Shown: positions 6,781-12,510 of the stretch, in pieces
Layout: each line of letters begins with the position of its first letter
Numbering within the stretch: position 1 is the first letter of the stretch
From: CAZYMF01 sp964648215
Lineage (GTDB): Bacteria; Desulfobacterota; Binatia; HRBIN30; JACQVA1
Direction: 5' to 3'
NCBI GenBank assembly: GCA_964648215.1
Contig: CAZYMF010000110.1
Location: 1 to 15,590, forward strand
Length of the DNA: 15,590 bases
Position numbers and translations under genes: made by a program
The notes under the pieces: model-generated
Told to the model about the DNA's origin: nothing
Seen by the model: the letters and a program-made list of their open reading frames with translations, nothing else
The model's database searches: none

Positions 6781-6800
6781 CGAATGCCTTACTACATTCG
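6781..6800. promoter_or_regulatory. CGAATG-N8-CATTCG palindrome next to the YjbR-like start
   Basis: CGAATG (6781-6786) and CATTCG (6795-6800) are exact inverted half-sites separated by 8 bases. The palindrome begins one base upstream of the ATG at 6779-6777 and covers the ribosome binding region, so a bound protein or an RNA hairpin there would block expression. It is a candidate operator; the protein that might bind it is unknown. Confidence 0.35.
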
Positions 6801-6810
6801 TCCCCAGCCC

Positions 6811-6866
6811 CGGTAACGTTTCCAACCCTAACCGCCGGCCCCCTAAACCGCGTAACCCCCCGGCGT
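6811..6866. repeat. CCAACCCTAACCGCC / CTAAACCGCGTAACCCC repeat (family B, copy 2)
   Basis: The minus strand contains GGTTACGCGGTTTAGGG and CGGTTAGGGTTGG, the same theme as the copies at 6313-6346 and 7374-7408. It lies in the gap between the YjbR-like start and the VOC gene stop at 6871, ending about 5 bases from that stop. Copies 1 and 2 have the same orientation. Confidence 0.6.
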
Positions 6867-6870
6867 CTGA

Positions 6871-7341
6871 TCAGTGCTTGGCTTGCGCCGCTCGCTTCTT
6901 CATCTCCTCGGGCGCAACGTCTTCCTTGTGCGTGGCGATGTACCATACGTGCCCGAAGGGATCGGTGATGCCGCCGGAACGGTCGCCGTACCACTGATCC
7001 TGGAGCGGCAGCAGCTCCTTGGCGCCGGCGGCGATGGCCCGGCGGAACACGGAGTCAGCATCGTCGACGTACAGATAGATGTGCACCGGCGAGCCGCCCC
7101 GCGCCTGCGGCCCGCGCCACTCGGGAAACTCGTGAAACTCGTCGGCGATCATGAACGGCGAGTCGCCGATCTTGATCTCCGCGTGCCGCACCTTTCCGGT
7201 CGGCTCGGCGTGGCGCATGAGCTCGGTGGCTCCGAACGCCTTCTTGTAGAAATCGATCGCCTCCGCGGCCCCCTGGATGATCAGGTAGGGCGTTGCCGTG
7301 TGAAAGCCGTCGGGAACGGGTTTTACCTTAGTAGATGTCAT
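6871..7341 (-). CDS. VOC family (PhnB-like glyoxalase/bleomycin-resistance fold) protein
   Basis: A 156-residue protein with the paired beta-alpha-beta-beta-beta modules of the vicinal oxygen chelate superfamily. Module 1 is PDGFHTATPYLIIQGAAEAI with DFYKKAFGATELMR, and module 2 is VHIYLYVDDADSVFRRAIAAGA followed by the signature GGITDPFGHVWYIATHKED near residues 123-141. Proteins with this signature are often annotated PhnB or glyoxalase-like. Superfamily members bind a divalent metal or act as sequestering proteins, and the substrate here is not known. There is no signal peptide. The start at 7341 is fixed by AGGAGGA just upstream. The gene lies between two copies of an intergenic repeat and is probably its own transcription unit. 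Confidence 0.92.
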   Translation of the reverse strand: MTSTKVKPVPDGFHTATPYLIIQGAAEAIDFYKKAFGATELMRHAEPTGKVRHAEIKIGDSPFMIADEFHEFPEWRGPQARGGSPVHIYLYVDDADSVFRRAIAAGAKELLPLQDQWYGDRSGGITDPFGHVWYIATHKEDVAPEEMKKRAAQAKH

Positions 7342-7345
7342 CGAG

Positions 7346-7352
7346 TCCTCCT
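7346..7352 (-). promoter_or_regulatory. Strong Shine-Dalgarno of the VOC gene
   Basis: The minus strand reads AGGAGGA, ending 4 bases before ATG 7341. It confirms the start and suggests efficient translation. Confidence 0.8.
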
Positions 7353-7373
7353 GTCTAGAGCGGGTGACGATCG

Positions 7374-7440
7374 GAGCGGTTAGCGGTTACGCGGTTAGGG
7401 TTCGCGGAAACGCGGCAAGTCCATTCCCACCGCCAACCGC
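7374..7440. repeat. GCGGTTA array (family B, copy 3, inverted)
   Basis: GCGGTTA occurs at 7376-7382, 7383-7389 and 7391-7397, giving the word GCGGTTACGCGGTTAGGG on the plus strand. A short inverted counterpart CCGCCAACCGC lies at 7430-7440. The orientation is opposite to copies 1 and 2. It occupies the gap between the VOC gene start and the bicupin gene stop. Confidence 0.6.
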
Positions 7441-7458
7441 ATTCCTACACCCCATGTT

Positions 7459-8499
7459 TCATCGCGGATCCTCCGCCCAGGAAACCTCCGTCTCTCGCGG
7501 CGTGGCGAAGAGCTCGGCCACCGCCGGCTGCGGCTGCTGGCGGTGCCACAGGCCGCGCGGGCAGACGAAGACCGAGCCGGTGGGCACGGTGACGTGAACC
7601 GGCCCGTCGTCGGCGAGAACCGTGACCTCGATCTCACCGGCAAGGACGTGCAGCAGCTCGTCGCCGTCGGGATGGCGTTCCCACGGCGTCAGGCCGGAAA
7701 AGCGCATGACGCCGAGGCGGGATTGTTCGAGCCACGCCAGGCTGCGGACCGCGGCGGCGGCCTCGGCCCCGGTCGTGCGCGGCGTGATCGCCAGCTCGGG
7801 CAGATCGTCCAGCGCCGCGTTCACGTCGTAGGCGGCGAACGCGCGCGGGCGACTGCCGGATCGGGGCCGGGCGCGGCGCCGCGCCGCCGGGGCGGCGGAG
7901 TGCTCGGTGCCTCCCCCGGGCGTGGCGAAGAGCAGGGAGACGGGCGAGCGCGGCCGAAGCTGGTGCCACAGCCCCTGGGGACAGATGAAAATGGAGCCGG
8001 CGCCGGCCGTGGAATGAACGGGGCCGTCGTCGGTCAACGTGGTGATGTCGACCTCGCCCTCGAGAATGTGAAGCATCTCGTCGCCCGCGGGATGGCGCTC
8101 CCAGTGCGAGTGGGCGGAGAAGCGCGAGACGCCGACCGTGCACTGGTTCAGCGTGGCGAGGAACCTCATCGTCAGCTCGGGAAGATCGTGCAGGGCGGTC
8201 TCGATGTCGTAGGCCGCCAGCGTCGGACCGTGCGCCAGCTCGGCGAGGCGGGCCTCGATGTCCGCGAGAGTCGCCAGCGGCTTGCCGTAGCCGGGCGCCG
8301 CCGGCCAGCGCTCCGCCGCGGCCAGGAGAGTCGCCTTCAGCCGAGCGCGGAACGCCGCGTCCGGTGCGCCGCGCAGGTCGCCCGCGATACGCAGAAGAGC
8401 GACGAGGCGCGAATCCACCGGTGCCGGCGAGGTCTCGGGGTCCGCCATGAGAGCCTCCACCGCCTCGTCGAGCTGTTCGATCAAGCTGCGTCTAGCCAT
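7459..8499 (-). CDS. Two-cupin protein coupled to an ECF sigma factor; putative anti-sigma/sensor
   Basis: A 346-residue protein. Residues 1-90 are helical and charged (RRSLIEQLDEAVEALMAD, then LLRIAGDLRGAPDAAFRARLKATLL). Two homologous cupin domains follow: about 95-195, with WERHPAGDEMLHILEGEV (133-150) and CPQGLWH (173-179), and about 222-335, with WERHPDGDELLHVLAGEI (273-290) and CPRGLWH (313-319). The His/Glu motifs suggest one metal or small-ligand site per barrel. A basic linker (about 203-219) joins them. The ATG at 8499 overlaps the sigma gene stop (8492) by 8 bases, so translation is probably coupled. ChrR-type anti-sigma factors combine a zinc N-domain with a cupin; here the zinc HxxxCxxC motif is absent, so an anti-sigma role is inference from position and shape. 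A plain bicupin enzyme remains possible. Confidence 0.8.
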   Translation of the reverse strand: MARRSLIEQLDEAVEALMADPETSPAPVDSRLVALLRIAGDLRGAPDAAFRARLKATLLAAAERWPAAPGYGKPLATLADIEARLAELAHGPTLAAYDIETALHDLPELTMRFLATLNQCTVGVSRFSAHSHWERHPAGDEMLHILEGEVDITTLTDDGPVHSTAGAGSIFICPQGLWHQLRPRSPVSLLFATPGGGTEHSAAPAARRRARPRSGSRPRAFAAYDVNAALDDLPELAITPRTTGAEAAAAVRSLAWLEQSRLGVMRFSGLTPWERHPDGDELLHVLAGEIEVTVLADDGPVHVTVPTGSVFVCPRGLWHRQQPQPAVAELFATPRETEVSWAEDPR

Positions 8500-9046
8500 T
8501 CCTGTCACCCAACCGGGTCCGCAACGCTTGCAGGCCGCGGAACTGAAGCTGTTTGATGGCCCCCTCGCTGCGCCCGAGCTCGCGCGCGATGTCGCGGATG
8601 CTCCGGCCCTGGGCAAAGCGCAGGCCGATCACGCGGCGTTGATCCTCCGGCAGCAGGGTGACGAGACGGAACAGACGGGCGCGATGCTCGATCTCCTCCA
8701 TGCTGGTCCCCTCGGGCTCGGTCGCCGCCGGCACGTTCTGCTCCCTGGCAAGCCGCTGTGCGTGGTCCGCTATCGCGTTGGCGGCGATGCGGAAGAGCCA
8801 GGCGGCGAACGGAGCGCCGCGCCACTCGAAGCGGGCGAGATTGGCCAGGGCGCGGTGGAAGACGTCCGCGGTGAGGTCCTGCGCCGTGCTGCGATCCCCC
8901 ACCCGGCGCGCGATGAAGGCGTAGACGCGCTCGAAGTTGGCTTCGTACAAGCGGGCGAAGCGACTCGGATCCTGCTGCGCCGCCTCGATGAGGAGCCGCT
9001 CGTCCGGTTCCTGCTGCGCCTTCAAGAGGAGTCCTCCGCGGGCCAT
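8492..9046 (-). CDS. ECF-type RNA polymerase sigma factor
   Basis: A 184-residue protein with the ECF two-domain layout. Sigma-2 spans about 29-100 (RFARLYEANFERVYAFIARRVGD, AQDLTADVFHRALANLARFEWR, PFAAWLFRIAANAIADHAQR). Sigma-4 spans about 125-178 (LFRLVTLLPEDQRRVIGLRF, SIRDIARELGRSEGAIKQLQFRGLQAL), with the helix-turn-helix in the second segment. It would direct RNA polymerase to a stress or envelope regulon. The bicupin gene overlaps its 3' end and probably controls it. Start choice is uncertain. ATG 9046 lacks a ribosome binding site, while TTG 9025 has GGAGGA six bases upstream and gives a family-like N-terminus (KAQQEPDERLLIEAAQQDP). A candidate ECF-like promoter lies at 9054-9083. Confidence 0.92.
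   Translation of the reverse strand: MARGGLLLKAQQEPDERLLIEAAQQDPSRFARLYEANFERVYAFIARRVGDRSTAQDLTADVFHRALANLARFEWRGAPFAAWLFRIAANAIADHAQRLAREQNVPAATEPEGTSMEEIEHRARLFRLVTLLPEDQRRVIGLRFAQGRSIRDIARELGRSEGAIKQLQFRGLQALRTRLGDRNG
9032..9037 (-). promoter_or_regulatory. GGAGGA that may set an alternative TTG start for the sigma factor
   Basis: On the minus strand GGAGGA lies six bases before TTG 9025-9023, inside the frame that opens at ATG 9046. The spacing is ideal and no such motif precedes the ATG, so the protein may be seven residues shorter than annotated. Confidence 0.5.
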
Positions 9047-9053
9047 CTAACCA

Positions 9054-9083
9054 TAGAAACCGGTGGTAGGGCCAAAAGGTTAC
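9054..9083 (-). promoter_or_regulatory. Candidate ECF-type promoter upstream of the sigma gene
   Basis: The minus strand shows GTAACCTT (9083-9076) and, 18 bases on, TCTA (9057-9054). This resembles the AAC-containing -35 and short -10 elements of many ECF promoters, so autoregulation is possible. Transcription would begin near 9047, leaving a very short leader that still includes the GGAGGA at 9032-9037. Match quality is modest. Confidence 0.25.
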
Positions 9084-9116
9084 GTGGGCTCGGCTGCCGA
9101 CGGAAAATGAGGGGGA

Positions 9117-9236
9117 ATTTACAACGCATAAAACGGATTGAACGGATTTTCGGAAGAGATGGTGGGCACGGCGTGGGGCAGTACCCGTAGGGCGAGTCGA
9201 GTCCCCAATCCGTTCAATCCATTTGATCCGTTGTAG
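9117..9236. repeat. Inverted-repeat element with ACGGATTGAACGGATT arms (family C, copy 1)
   Basis: The left arm 9121-9148 and the reverse complement of the right arm 9207-9234 match at 25 of 28 positions, sharing ACAACG and GGATTGAACGGATT. A G-rich centre of 58 bases lies between them. The right arm ends two bases from the DUF2585 stop codon (9237-9239). The element fills most of the gap between the sigma gene and the DUF2585 gene. Its length and terminal inverted arms resemble a small non-autonomous element or a structured repeat; no coding sequence is seen inside. Confidence 0.65.
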
Positions 9237-9833
9237 TCATCTTCCGGGCATCGCACCGAGCTGCCAGTGGCGCACGGCCGGGATCGGGTGGAGGAGCATG
9301 AGCACGTTGAGCAGGAGGCTGTCGCGGATCCAGAGGGTGAGGGCCACCTCGAGGAGGATGACGAAGGAGACGGTGACGCGCGTCGGCAGGCGGGAGGCGA
9401 GGGCGAAGCCGAGCGCGCAGGCGAGGATGTCGCCGACCGAGTTGAGCACGCTGTCGCCGTAGTAGCCGAGGGCCATGGTGGCGGCGCGGTAGCGGTTGAT
9501 CACCAGGCTCGTGTTCTCGAGGATCTCCCAACCCGACTCCGCCGTCACGGCGAGGAGGCCGCGGGCGCCCAGCGACAGCCGCCGAGCCACCAGGTGCAGC
9601 ACGAAGTAGAGGAGAACGCCGTGCGTGACGTGGGTGAAGGTGTAGGGGTCGGTGAGCTGCTGCGAGGTGTCGGCACCCCAGGCGTCGCTGGTCCACAGCC
9701 TGATCGGGCCGCCGGTCCATCGCGGCGGCCGGCCCATGGCGAGCAGGATCATGGCCGCGGCGGCGATCACGATCGCGGCCGCAGCCACGAAGGCCCACAC
9801 CGGAAGGCGGCGTATGCCGTGCGAGGATCTCAT
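9237..9833 (-). CDS. DUF2585 (UPF0314) family integral membrane protein
   Basis: A 198-residue membrane protein of unknown function. It has an N-terminal helix (about 12-33), then the family core GPIRLWTSDAWGADTSQQL (42-60), DPYTFTHVTHGVLLYF (62-77), ESGWEILENTSLVINRYRA (99-117), GYYGDSVLNSVGDILACALG (123-142) and a C-terminal LWIRDSLLLNVLMLLHPI (167-184). About four membrane segments are likely. The conserved H/D/E/N residues facing the membrane suggest an enzyme or binding role, but none is established. ATG 9833 is chosen because the frame upstream to 10136 is not family-like and overlaps the divergent acyltransferase gene. An inverted-repeat element begins two bases after the stop. Confidence 0.88.
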   Translation of the reverse strand: MRSSHGIRRLPVWAFVAAAAIVIAAAAMILLAMGRPPRWTGGPIRLWTSDAWGADTSQQLTDPYTFTHVTHGVLLYFVLHLVARRLSLGARGLLAVTAESGWEILENTSLVINRYRAATMALGYYGDSVLNSVGDILACALGFALASRLPTRVTVSFVILLEVALTLWIRDSLLLNVLMLLHPIPAVRHWQLGAMPGR

Positions 9834-10017
9834 TGGCGACGAGAGCCCCTGATACGCCCGTCGGCGCCGGCGGACAAGCCTGCGAAGCTTGCGGTACCCG
9901 GGGCATCGCGGGCAGAATGTTCCTATTCCCAATTCGCGGGAAGCCGCCCTGGCCAGCCCAGCGGCTGTCTGCAGGCTGGTGGGGTACGCTTTCTGCTCGG
10001 CGGTGCGCGGGGGATCT
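9834..10017. promoter_or_regulatory. Divergent region between DUF2585 and acyltransferase genes
   Basis: A 184-base gap that should hold both promoters. Only weak signals are visible: a small inverted pair TTCCC / GGGAA within 9926-9945 and a possible weak -35/-10 pair (TTGCGG, 18 bases, CAGAAT). It contains none of the iterated intergenic words found at gene 3' ends elsewhere in the window. Confidence 0.25.
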
Positions 10018-10977
10018 ATGTCCAGGGAGAAAGTGAAGAACGCTCGGGTTCGCGGAGCACGGGGAGACGCGCCGCCGCTGCTGCGGCCGATGTTGGAGAC
10101 GATCGATTCGGCGATCCGTAACGGCAAGGACACCAATCCATTTCAGCGCGCCCCCGGGTTCGTGGCGCGAATGGCCCCGGTGGTCCGCACCGTCAATCGG
10201 TACTTCGGCACCGAGGTGCGAGGCTGGGAGAACGTGCCCGACGAGGGGCCGTTCCTCATCGTCGGTAACCACTCGGGGGGTGCCGAGCCCAACGACTTCT
10301 GGTTCCTGCTCGGCAAGTGGTTGCAGGAGCGAGGCCCCGAAGCGCCGCTCTACGCGCTGACCTACGATCTGCTCTTTGCGCCGCCGCTGGTGGGGACGTT
10401 GCTGCGCCGCCTGGGGGGAATTCCGGCCAACTGGCCCAACGCCCGCCGGGCGCTGCAACAGGGGGCTGCGGTCCTGGTCTTCCCGGGCGGGGACTACGAG
10501 GTGTTCCGTCCGTGGAGCGAGCGCAACCGCATCAACTTCGCCGGCCGGACTGGATTCGTCGAGCTGGCCATTGCCACGGGCGTCCCGGTGGTGCCGATGA
10601 CCATCCACGGCGCGCATCAGTCCACCATCGTGCTTGCCCGCGGCCGCCGGCTGGCGCGGCTGATGGGAATCAGCGAGCTCCACGTCAACGTCTTCCCGTT
10701 CATCTGGAACATCCCCTTCGGCCTGACCCCGGCGTTCGTTCCTTCGGTGCAGCTACCGGCCAAGGTGACGGTCCAGATCGACAAACCCTTCGATTGGTCG
10801 CGCTACGGCCAGCGTCGCGGCCGAGACCCGGCCGTGGTGCGGCGCTGCTATGACCAGATCACGCGCCGCATGCAGAAGACGCTCGACGAGTTGGCGCGTG
10901 AGCACCCGTATCCGATCTTGAGTCGGATGAACGAGCTGCGACCGAGTCAGCTCCTCCGCGGTCTGCTCGGTGATTGA
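10018..10977 (+). CDS. Lysophospholipid acyltransferase family protein (PlsC-like/MGAT-like)
   Basis: A 319-residue membrane-associated acyltransferase that would transfer an acyl chain from acyl-CoA or acyl-ACP to a glycerolipid or related acceptor. The four acyltransferase blocks are visible: GNHSGGAEPND (83-93, catalytic H85 with D93; the spacing is longer than the classic HX4D, as in the HSGG subgroup), a middle block PLYALTYDLLFAPPLVG (110-126), FPGGDYEVFRP (155-165, in place of FPEGTRS) with FAGRTGFVELA (174-184), and GVPVVP (188-193). Variants with FPGGD resemble monoacyl/diacylglycerol acyltransferases (TMEM68-like). ATG 10018 is supported by GGGGGA just upstream; the frame is open from 9889 but is not family-like there. 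A repeat-C word begins 16 bases after the stop. Confidence 0.88.
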   Translation: MSREKVKNARVRGARGDAPPLLRPMLETIDSAIRNGKDTNPFQRAPGFVARMAPVVRTVNRYFGTEVRGWENVPDEGPFLIVGNHSGGAEPNDFWFLLGKWLQERGPEAPLYALTYDLLFAPPLVGTLLRRLGGIPANWPNARRALQQGAAVLVFPGGDYEVFRPWSERNRINFAGRTGFVELAIATGVPVVPMTIHGAHQSTIVLARGRRLARLMGISELHVNVFPFIWNIPFGLTPAFVPSVQLPAKVTVQIDKPFDWSRYGQRRGRDPAVVRRCYDQITRRMQKTLDELAREHPYPILSRMNELRPSQLLRGLLGD

Positions 10978-10989
10978 AAGTCTACTGAG

Positions 10990-11056
10990 GGGTTTACGAC
11001 GGATTGAACGGATTGAGCGGATCGCAGAAGAGGCGACCGCCGGGTGAGTCGCGCGG
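10990..11056 (+). repeat. ACGGATTGAACGGATT repeat (family C, half copy)
   Basis: TTTACGACGG followed by ATTGAACGGATTGAGCGG iterates a 9-base unit (CGGATTGAA, CGGATTGAG, CGGATCGCA). Further downstream it shares GAAGAG and then GGGTGAGTCG with the 9117-9236 element, which has GAAGAG and GGGCGAGTCG in the same order. The right inverted arm is missing, so this looks like a shortened copy. It starts 15 bases after the acyltransferase stop and reads in the sense direction. Confidence 0.6.
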
Positions 11057-11059
11057 CTG

Positions 11060-11078
11060 CTTGCCACTTGTAACTTGC
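11060..11078 (+). repeat. CTTGCCACTTGTAACTTGC word repeat
   Basis: Three CTTG words in 19 bases repeat the theme of the inverted element at 3141-3206 (CTTGCCCCTTG and CTTGCACCTTG). It lies directly after the family C half copy, so two repeat families are stacked in one gap. Confidence 0.4.
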
Positions 11079-11133
11079 GGTTCGTAGCGCCACGAAGAGA
11101 ACGAGAAGAAGCCGAGACGCACCACTTTGGGTT

Positions 11134-11157
11134 CCCTCTCCTTACCAAGGAGCGGGG
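11134..11157 (-). terminator. Hairpin downstream of the alpha/beta hydrolase gene
   Basis: CTCCTT (11138-11143) and AAGGAG (11147-11152) form a perfect 6-bp stem with a 3-base loop. It extends past one mismatch by CCC/GGG pairs. On the minus strand the sequence CCTCACCCTGCCCCGCTCC leads into it about 10 bases after the hydrolase stop. The CCTCACCCTG...GAGAGGG layout resembles a dispersed intergenic repeat that I recall from other high-GC genomes. It probably acts as a transcript end or RNA stabiliser; there is no T-run. Confidence 0.45.
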
Positions 11158-11179
11158 CAGGGTGAGGTTCGCGCCCCGA

Positions 11180-12307
11180 TCACACGCAGCGGCGGACGTG
11201 AGCGAGCAGCGTGCGGAAGAGCCGGCCGCGCCGGAACGGGGCGAGGTGGCTGCCGCTGAACCAGTAGATGTCGGGCTCCTCCCAGTGCCGCCACAGGGCG
11301 TAGGGGTGATCGGGCGGAACGATCTGGTCGCCGCGGCCGGCGAGAATCAAAATGCGGTCCCTGTCGACGCGCAGGGGATAGGTCAGCGGCGAGTGCACGC
11401 GGTAGGCCGCGCGCAGCTCGTCGCGTGAGAACGCCGGCGCGGCGGACGCGGCGTAGCGGCGGCTGCGGGCGAAGAAGCGCCAGGCGAGGTCGCCCATGCA
11501 CACCGGCGGTACCATCGGGATGGCGAAGGCGAGATCCGAGGTGAGCCCGCCCATCAGTGCCGTCAGGTAGCCGCCGAGGCTCAGGCCGAGCAGGCCGACG
11601 GGCGCGGTCCCCTGCCGCCGCAGCCAGCCGAGGACCATGTGAATCTCGTAGATCGCCTGCCGCACCGCTTCGTTGAGACGAGCGACGTGCGGTACGGCGA
11701 ACCGCTCGCCGGAAAAGCGCGCGTCCTTCGGTGTCCGCGCGCCGTGGAAGGGCAGGGTGAGCAGCGCCACGTCGAAGCCGGCGCGGAACCAGGAGCTGGC
11801 GAACAGCGCGAAGGCGTCCAGGCGCGGGTAGCCCATGCTGAACCCGTGCAGGGCCACGACCGTCGCCGCGGGCGCTCCCGGCTCGTGCTGCCAGTGCTCG
11901 AGGAGAACCCGATCTTGACCCGGGACCGGTGCGGCTGCGGATGTCTCCGCGGCGGCGTAGGGACGATAGTCGCTGGCGAGCTCGCGCGAGACGATCGTGC
12001 CGCCGTCGATCGCGCGGCGCGAGCTCTCGCCGACCGCGAGCGGCGCCACCGGCTCGTCCACGAACGAGAAGAAGCGACGCGGCTCGTCCCACAGCTCGCC
12101 GGCGGCGAAGGCCGCGGCCGATTTCCGCAGTGCCGGCAGGTCCTCCGGGCGCGGCATCATGACGGCATCGACGACCAGGCGCATGGCCTGCAGCATCGTC
12201 CCGTCGAGCGCGCTGCCCGCCTGCGTCAGCAGCCAGTCGCCCCAGGGCTCCGCGGGGAGATCGGCGGGCGTGATCGCGCGCAGCTCGGTGAGTGCCGATT
12301 GAGCCAT
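11180..12307 (-). CDS. Alpha/beta hydrolase family protein
   Basis: A 375-residue cytosolic serine hydrolase. Residues 1-130 are a family-specific helical N-terminal region. The core begins at VVALHGFSMGYPRLDAF (150-166, oxyanion-hole HG at 154-155), followed by LLTLPFHGART (182-192). The nucleophile elbow GLLGLSLGGYLTALMGG has Ser243, the acid is probably Asp327 in ILAGRGDQIVPP, and the base is His354 in WFSGSHLAPF. The long N-terminal part and the sequence around the elbow resemble ABHD18/DUF2048-like hydrolases; the substrate is unknown. ATG 12307 is chosen because the upstream sequence is low-complexity and basic. In-frame ATGs at 12415 and nearby would add an Arg-rich tail that contains a duplicated VMAR. 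No clear ribosome binding site supports any of them. Confidence 0.87.
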   Translation of the reverse strand: MAQSALTELRAITPADLPAEPWGDWLLTQAGSALDGTMLQAMRLVVDAVMMPRPEDLPALRKSAAAFAAGELWDEPRRFFSFVDEPVAPLAVGESSRRAIDGGTIVSRELASDYRPYAAAETSAAAPVPGQDRVLLEHWQHEPGAPAATVVALHGFSMGYPRLDAFALFASSWFRAGFDVALLTLPFHGARTPKDARFSGERFAVPHVARLNEAVRQAIYEIHMVLGWLRRQGTAPVGLLGLSLGGYLTALMGGLTSDLAFAIPMVPPVCMGDLAWRFFARSRRYAASAAPAFSRDELRAAYRVHSPLTYPLRVDRDRILILAGRGDQIVPPDHPYALWRHWEEPDIYWFSGSHLAPFRRGRLFRTLLAHVRRCV

Positions 12308-12379
12308 CTCGTGTGCAGCCGACCGTGCTCGACGACGGCCGAAACCCTTATTCGCACGAACGGGCGCGCGGCGCCAACG

Positions 12380-12403
12380 GCGCGCCATGACGCGCGCCAT
12401 GAC
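12380..12403. repeat. Perfect 12-base tandem duplication
   Basis: GCGCGCCATGAC occurs at 12380-12391 and again at 12392-12403. On the minus strand it would encode VMAR twice if the hydrolase gene started upstream. A recent in-frame duplication of this kind is typical of sequence under little constraint, which favours the later hydrolase start at 12307. Confidence 0.8.
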
Positions 12404-12510
12404 GAGGAGTCTCATAGCCAGACGCGCCTTCGAACCGGAGGCACGTCGTCCGGAGCCGAGCCGGATCAACGAGCCGTGGCCGCCCCTGTGCGGCGGGGTT
12501 TGGCGTGCGA

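Noticed and set aside
5077..6825. A 582-residue minus-strand open frame overlapping three genes.
   Set aside because: It overlaps the DUF3604 end, the parvulin-like gene and the YjbR-like gene in other frames, and its composition is typical of a shadow frame.
6811..7408. Telomere-like GGTTAGGG / CCCTAACC words.
   Set aside because: They are single occurrences inside a longer degenerate repeat in an ordinary gene-dense bacterial region, not a terminal array.
6313..7440. Integron cassette array (attC sites around single genes), suggested by the GTTA-containing repeats.
   Set aside because: The words do not match the RYYYAAC/GTTRRRY core sites, no paired attC simple sites can be drawn, and no integrase gene is in the window.
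9926..9945. Small inverted pair TTCCC/GGGAA as an operator of the acyltransferase gene.
   Set aside because: A five-base stem is expected by chance in a gap of this size, and there is no second signal.
9214..10683. A 489-residue minus-strand open frame opposite the acyltransferase.
   Set aside because: The acyltransferase motifs on the plus strand and the DUF2585 motifs in the other minus frame explain the region.
1986..11078. CRISPR array.
   Set aside because: The repeats are 7-16 bases with no unique spacers of regular length, and no cas genes are present.
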